Shown one piece after another: positions 27,549 to 31,455 of a stretch of 31,455 nt of DNA (position 1 is its first letter; each line of letters opens with the position of its first letter). The notes beneath the pieces were generated by a model. That model saw nothing but the letters and a program-made list of their open reading frames with translations, did no database searches and was not told the DNA's origin. This DNA comes from JAFHCF01 sp048497495. Lineage in GTDB: Bacteria > Pseudomonadota > Alphaproteobacteria > Rhizobiales > Ancalomicrobiaceae. The position numbers and the translations under genes were made by a program. The DNA is taken from the NCBI GenBank assembly GCA_048497495.1, contig JAFHCF010000184.1:1-31455 (forward strand). The letters are read 5' to 3'.

Positions 27549-27579
27549 GGGGATGCCCTTCCTCGTTCGGGTCGCGCCG

Positions 27580-27608
27580 CTTTTAGCAGGCGAAGGGCGC
27601 GCGGGCAA
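27580..27608 (-). promoter_or_regulatory. Candidate promoter of the his operon
   Basis: On the minus strand TTGCCC (27608-27603) and TAAAAG (27585-27580) are separated by 17 nt, 4/6 matches each. The transcript would begin about 25 nt before the hisB ATG, leaving no room for a his attenuator leader peptide. Confidence 0.4.
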
Positions 27609-27623
27609 AGGCGAATGCGGGCC

Positions 27624-28385
27624 TCACTCCACCCCATAGGTATGCAGCGCATGGCCGTGGAGCTTGAGCCAGCGCCGGCCCTCGTCCATGGCCGGGCAGG
27701 TCTCGCGCACCAGACGCCAGAAACGGACCGAATGGTTCATCTCGCGCAGATGCGCCACCTCGTGGGCGGCGAGATAGTCGAGGACGTGGGGCGGGGCGAG
27801 GATCACCCGCCAGGAAAAGGACAATTCGCCCTCCGCCGTGCACGATCCCCAGCGCGAGCGGGTGTCCTTGATGCGGATCGCCCCGGTCTTCACCCCGAGG
27901 CGGGCGGCGTGATGGGCGACGGCGGGGACGAGATCGGCCTGGGCCGACTTGCGCAGGAAGTCGCGCAGGCGGCGGGCGAGGTGCTCGGGCCGGCCGGCGA
28001 CGCACAGATGCGGGGTCTCGACGTCGCCGGTGGCCGGTTCGACCCAAACCGTGCCGCGCCGTCCCGGGTGAGGGACGACGAGATGGGGGCTGCCACGCAG
28101 CGGCACCAGCGCGCCGGCGGCGAAGACGGTGACGGCTGGACGGCGGGCGAGCCGCTCGGCGAGCCAGCCGCGATGCCGATCGAGAAAGTCGAGGGCATCG
28201 GCGAAATGGGCGCGATCCGGTACGGTCAGCACCGGATCGCCGGGGCCGGCGGCCATCCGCAGGGTGAAGCGGGTGGCGCGCGCGGAGACCTTGACCGCGA
28301 CGCGGACGTCGCGGCCGTCGATGTCGAGGACGACGTGATCGGGCGGGGGCCGACGCGTCGTTCGGCGCGGGGCGAGCCCGAACAC
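27624..28385 (-). CDS. YgjP/SprT-like zinc metallopeptidase (DUF45)
   Basis: The 253-residue protein belongs to the YgjP-like metallopeptidase group. The zinc motif HEVAHLREMNHSVRFW gives H208, E209, H212, with H218 a likely third ligand. TRSRWGSCTAEGELSFSWRVILAP is the second hallmark of the family. No signal peptide is seen. Substrates are unknown. The frame is open far upstream; I chose the GTG at 28385 because GAGGCGG precedes it and the family N-terminus begins soon after. It lies 7 nt downstream of the DUF2852 gene, so the two form an operon. Confidence 0.87.
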   Translation of the reverse strand: MFGLAPRRTTRRPPPDHVVLDIDGRDVRVAVKVSARATRFTLRMAAGPGDPVLTVPDRAHFADALDFLDRHRGWLAERLARRPAVTVFAAGALVPLRGSPHLVVPHPGRRGTVWVEPATGDVETPHLCVAGRPEHLARRLRDFLRKSAQADLVPAVAHHAARLGVKTGAIRIKDTRSRWGSCTAEGELSFSWRVILAPPHVLDYLAAHEVAHLREMNHSVRFWRLVRETCPAMDEGRRWLKLHGHALHTYGVE

Positions 28386-28392
28386 ACCCGCC

Positions 28393-28827
28393 TCAGACGC
28401 GGGTGGGGTCGCCGCCGCGCTGGCGGGCGGCGGCACGCTCGGCCTTGAAGCGGTCGAACTCCTCCTGGTCGCGGGCGCGGCGCAGGTGGGCCATGTAGGC
28501 CTCGAACTCGTGGCGCTCCTCCTCGAGCCGGCGGCGCTCGGCCTCGAGCCGTTCGAGCTCGGCGGCGCGATAGGCGTCGAAGGCGGCATTGCCGGTGGAG
28601 AAGCCGAAGCCGGTGGTGGCGCCACCGAAGCCGCGACGCATCTCGGCGGAGAAGCGCGAACGCTCATAGCCGTCGCGCAGACCCCGTCCGAAGGCGCGCA
28701 TGCGATCGCCCCACAGCATGTAGGCGAGCATCGCCAGGCCGAGCGGCCACGCGAAGACGAAGCCGATGACCATCAGTCCGATCGACATCGGATGGAATCC
28801 GGGGCGGATCACGGGATTGCAACGCAT
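28393..28827 (-). CDS. DUF2852 membrane protein with coiled coil
   Basis: The 144-residue protein has a single membrane region at about residues 12-40 (MSIGLMVIGFVFAWPLGLAMLAYMLWGDRM), which is the core of DUF2852. A Gly/Phe-rich linker follows (RRGFGGATTGFGFSTGNAAF). The C-terminal half is a long charged helix (ELERLEAERRRLEEERHEFE) that should form a coiled coil. Function is unknown. The start at 28827 has GAGAGG upstream. It is co-transcribed with the metallopeptidase and divergent from DUF4337. Confidence 0.85.
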   Translation of the reverse strand: MRCNPVIRPGFHPMSIGLMVIGFVFAWPLGLAMLAYMLWGDRMRAFGRGLRDGYERSRFSAEMRRGFGGATTGFGFSTGNAAFDAYRAAELERLEAERRRLEEERHEFEAYMAHLRRARDQEEFDRFKAERAAARQRGGDPTRV

Positions 28828-29205
28828 GGCGAAACCTCTCGGCCACTGTCGACCACCTGACCGATCGGCGAGGAACCGCCGACCTGCGGGTCGATTGCAG
28901 TCACGAGGAATGATCTGGTCCCGCGCCCGGCCGGTTTCAAGATCCGCCTCGCCGATCACGGACGGCGGGCCGTGTCGGGCCGGAGAGCGTCTCGCCCCGG
29001 TCGCGAGGCGCGGTCGGCCCTTTCGGACCGGCTCCTGGACGAAGCCGCCTCGGCCGCAAGACGATATGAAGATTTTTTTCATATGGCTTGGCGGCGGACC
29101 CGCGGAACCGTCGCTCGCCCGCCGACTTCCGCCACGGAAAGGCCGAGATTCCTCGCTCACTCTCGCGCCGCGTCACACCGACCATCGACGCGAGGGGGGG
29201 CACAC
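28828..29205. other. 378-nt divergent region with an AT-rich palindrome
   Basis: The region between the DUF2852 and DUF4337 starts contains no supported gene. The notable element is atatgaa (29064-29070) inverted as ttcatat (29078-29084) around gattttt, in otherwise GC-rich DNA. It could be an operator or promoter region for one or both genes. A run of G residues precedes the DUF4337 start and probably supplies its ribosome site. Confidence 0.5.
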
Positions 29206-29778
29206 ATGGCCGATATGGAAGTAGCGTCGGGCGAGAGCCGCGAGAGCCGCGACAGCTTCAACAACATGATCGCCATCGCGGTGGCGCTGGTTTCCGCCTT
29301 CATGGCGGTCTCCAAGATCAAGGACGACAACATCGTCCAGGGCATGGCGAAGGCCCAGGCCGAGACGGTCGACTATTGGAACGAATATCAGGCCCGCCGA
29401 CAGCGGTGGTTCGGGCTCGAACTGGCGATCGCCCAGACCAAGGCGACGCAGACGATGACGCCCGAGCTCGAACAGAAGCTCGCCGAATGGAAGAAGAACG
29501 CCGACACCTACCAGAGCCGGGCCGAGGAATCGGCGACCAAGGCCAAGGCGCGCGCCGCGGAGTTCGCCGCCTCCAACGACCGCGACGACCTCTTCGATCT
29601 CTCCGACGCCCTGCTGTCGGTGGCGATCGCCCTCTTCGCCGTCACCGCGCTGGTGCGCGTCCACTGGCTGTTCGGCGTCGCCTCGGTGCTCGGCGCCATC
29701 GGCATGGTCTTCGGCGTCGCCGGCTTCAACGGCTGGACCTGGATCAAGCCGGAATTCCTGGTCGCCTTCCTCACCTGA
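29206..29778 (+). CDS. DUF4337 family membrane protein
   Basis: The 190-residue protein has the DUF4337 layout. A short acidic N-terminus is followed by one membrane helix (MIAIAVALVSAFMAVSKI, about residues 21-38). A long hydrophilic helical region comes next (AQAETVDYWNEYQARR... to about 130), probably a coiled coil on one face of the membrane. Two more helices close the protein (LLSVAIALFAVTALV and LFGVASVLGAIGMVFGVAGF). The function is unknown. The start ATG at 29206 follows a GGGGGGG run. It stands alone between the divergent DUF2852 gene and the convergent LysR gene. Confidence 0.85.
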   Translation: MADMEVASGESRESRDSFNNMIAIAVALVSAFMAVSKIKDDNIVQGMAKAQAETVDYWNEYQARRQRWFGLELAIAQTKATQTMTPELEQKLAEWKKNADTYQSRAEESATKAKARAAEFAASNDRDDLFDLSDALLSVAIALFAVTALVRVHWLFGVASVLGAIGMVFGVAGFNGWTWIKPEFLVAFLT

Positions 29779-29798
29779 GGGCACGACCGGTCCCCCGC

Positions 29799-30662
29799 TC
29801 ATCGTCGCAGGCTTCGGCGCAGCGTCGTCTCGATCCAACCGATCGCGGCGGCGACCGCCGGGTCGGCACGCCGTTCGGGATGGACCAGCAGCCAGACCTC
29901 GCGGGACACCACCGGCTCGACGCCGCCGAGACGGACCAGCCTCGCGTCGCTCGCCGCCACCACCGTCGGCAGGACCGCGCGATGACCGGCGGCCACCGCC
30001 TCCACCAGCGCGCCGGCGCGATTGGCGTGGAAGCCGATCTCCACCCCGGGCAGATGAGCGGCGAGCCAGCGCCGTTCCGGCAGATGCGCGAGACGGTCGC
30101 CATAGGCGGCGAGCGGCAGGTCGCCGCGTCCGTCGTCGCCCGAAGGCCCGTAGAAGGCGAAGTCGAGCAGGGCGACGCGCCGGGTCAACGCCGTGTCGGC
30201 GGCCGGACGCGCCAGCCGCAGCGCGATGTCGGCCTCGCGCGCCCCGAGCGAGACGTTGCGCTCCTCGGTGTCGATCTCCAGACGCACGCCGGGATGGGCG
30301 GCGCGAAAGCCGCCGATCGCCGGCGCCAGCAGATTGGTCGCCAACAGGTCGACCGCCGAGATCGACACCCGCCCCGACAGGCGCAGGCTCTCGTCGCGTA
30401 GTGACCGTACCAGCCGTTCGGCCGCCGCCGCGATCACCTCGAGGTCGCCGCGACGGGCGGCCAGGGCGGCGCGCGGCACCAGGCGGCGATCGACGCGATC
30501 GAACAGCGGCGCGCCCGCCGCCCGCTCGATCCGCCCCAGACGCCGCGACGCGGTGGTCTGATCGACGCCGAGGCGGCGAGCGGCGGCGGCGAGCGTGCCC
30601 TCGTCGGCGATCGACGCGAGGAGTTGAAGATCGGCCCAGTCGAGAAGCGGCAACGGGTTCAT
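29799..30662 (-). CDS. LysR family transcriptional regulator
   Basis: The 287-residue protein has the LysR winged helix-turn-helix at about residues 8-65 (DLQLLASIADEGTLAAAARRLG, then TTASRRLGRIERAAGAPLF) and a periplasmic-binding-like effector domain for the rest. It is transcribed divergently from an isochorismatase-family hydrolase across 99 nt, the classic arrangement in which LysR controls the facing gene. The intergenic DNA holds inverted repeats. AGGG lies immediately before the ATG, too close for a normal Shine-Dalgarno, so the leader may be very short. The effector is unknown. Confidence 0.93.
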   Translation of the reverse strand: MNPLPLLDWADLQLLASIADEGTLAAAARRLGVDQTTASRRLGRIERAAGAPLFDRVDRRLVPRAALAARRGDLEVIAAAAERLVRSLRDESLRLSGRVSISAVDLLATNLLAPAIGGFRAAHPGVRLEIDTEERNVSLGAREADIALRLARPAADTALTRRVALLDFAFYGPSGDDGRGDLPLAAYGDRLAHLPERRWLAAHLPGVEIGFHANRAGALVEAVAAGHRAVLPTVVAASDARLVRLGGVEPVVSREVWLLVHPERRADPAVAAAIGWIETTLRRSLRR

Positions 30663-30679
30663 CCCTGCATCATCGCAGG

Positions 30680-30718
30680 TTCGGATGCGAAAATCGCCGA
30701 TCAAAATCGATGTTTCGC
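30680..30718. promoter_or_regulatory. Inverted repeats in the LysR/hydrolase intergenic region
   Basis: ttcg-gatg-cgaa occupies 30680-30691, and a wider pair gcgaaa (30687-30692) and tttcgc (30713-30718) brackets an AT-richer centre with repeated atcg/cgat. These are candidate LysR-type binding sites, but the sequence does not show a clean T-N11-A core. Confidence 0.4.
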
Positions 30719-30761
30719 CGGGTGATACTGCCTCCGCGTTCCAATACCGGAGACCCACCCC

Positions 30762-31370
30762 ATGACCGCCTCCCTGCCCCCGACCCTGCTCGACCTCGCC
30801 GGCCGCGAGATCGCGCTGCCGCGCCTCGCCGACGCCGTGTTGGTGCTGATCGACCTCCAGAACGAATACCGCGCCGGGCCGCTGGCGCTGCCCGGCGTCG
30901 ACGCCGCCGTCGCCGCCGCCACGGCGCTTCTCTCCGGCGTGCGCGCCGCCGGCGGTCGGGTGGTCCACGTCGCCCATGCCGGGCGGCCGGGCGGCGCCTT
31001 CGACCGGGCACAGGGGCGCGGCGCCTTCGTCGAGGCGGTGACCCCGCGCGCCGGCGAAGCGGTGGTCGAAAAGGGCGCCGTCTCGGCCTTCCATTGCACC
31101 GATCTGGCCACCCATCTGCCGGCGCCGGGCGAGGCCACCCTGATCGTCGCCGGACTGATGACCCACAACTGCGTCTCCTCGACGGTGCGGGTCGCCGGCG
31201 ATCTCGGACACACGGTGGTCGTCGCCCACGACGCCTGCGCCACCCGCGCCCTGCCGGGGCCGGGCGGCGGGGTGGTCGACGCCGAGACCTCGAACCGCGC
31301 GGCGCTCGCCGGGCTCGGCGACCGCTTCGCCCGCCTCGCCTCGGTCGCCGAGATCCTCGCCGCCGGGTGA
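30762..31370 (+). CDS. Cysteine hydrolase of the isochorismatase family
   Basis: The 202-residue protein has the isochorismatase-like fold with the catalytic triad D31 (LVLIDLQNEY), K104 (VEKGAVSAF) and C137 (THNCVSST). Family members hydrolyse amides such as nicotinamide or ureidoacrylate, or isochorismate; the cysteine marks the amidase type, but the exact substrate cannot be read here. The cis-peptide region LMTHNCV and the end VVVAHDACATR are well conserved. No signal peptide is present. Expression is probably controlled by the divergent LysR gene. Confidence 0.92.
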   Translation: MTASLPPTLLDLAGREIALPRLADAVLVLIDLQNEYRAGPLALPGVDAAVAAATALLSGVRAAGGRVVHVAHAGRPGGAFDRAQGRGAFVEAVTPRAGEAVVEKGAVSAFHCTDLATHLPAPGEATLIVAGLMTHNCVSSTVRVAGDLGHTVVVAHDACATRALPGPGGGVVDAETSNRAALAGLGDRFARLASVAEILAAG

Positions 31371-31455
31371 AGGCGCCGCGAGACGAGGCGGGCGAAAACC
31401 GGTGTCGGGGACGGCCGCGATCCGCTCCGCCCCGCCACCGCCGACCGAACCGCGA

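Overview
The window is GC-rich chromosomal DNA from an alphaproteobacterium, most likely of the order Hyphomicrobiales (Rhizobiales). The evidence is the histidine block hisB-DUF2628-hisH-hisA-hisF-hisE-coaA, an infC gene that appears to start at AUU, a dnaN remote from any dnaA, and two kinds of intergenic palindromic repeat of a type I associate with this order. Genus cannot be fixed from sequence reading alone. Nearly all of it is ordinary housekeeping DNA; I see no phage, insertion sequence, CRISPR array, tRNA or rRNA. Layout, left to right. (1) 49-1512: a TetR repressor and a two-domain VOC protein in one overlapping operon, with an operator sitting between the -35 and -10 boxes. (2) 1646-2844: dnaN with a clear terminator. 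(3) 3021-7788, all minus strand: DUF485 (yjcH-like), actP acetate symporter, a cNMP/CBS/DUF294 nucleotidyltransferase-like protein and a DnaQ-like exonuclease, probably an acetate-uptake module. (4) 8168-9582: pyrF and a PmtA-like methyltransferase. (5) 9804-13260: dnaK, an unrecognised 108-residue gene, and dnaJ, behind an RpoH-like promoter. (6) 13604-17483: alkB, a YbfB-type MFS transporter and recQ. (7) 17484-17978: an AT-rich pocket with a small unrecognised gene. (8) 17979-20102: rpmI-rplT and infC, separated by a putative glycolipid-binding gene. (9) 20444-22614: an alpha/beta hydrolase and coaBC, with a large palindromic repeat between their converging ends. (10) 22708-27608: an inverted repeat pair, coaA and the his genes. 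(11) 27624-31370: a YgjP-like metallopeptidase, DUF2852, DUF4337, and a LysR/isochorismatase-like divergent pair. How the genes work together: DnaK and DnaJ form the Hsp70 chaperone machine with GrpE (not in this window). HisB, HisH, HisA, HisF and HisE supply five steps of histidine synthesis. CoaA and CoaBC supply the first three steps of coenzyme A synthesis from pantothenate, and acetate taken up by ActP would be activated with CoA. The most interesting points are the extra gene translationally coupled between dnaK and dnaJ, the AT-rich orphan gene beside rplT, the CoaBC decarboxylase domain lacking the expected ACGD cysteine, and the two palindromic repeat elements. None of these amounts to a demonstrated new system.
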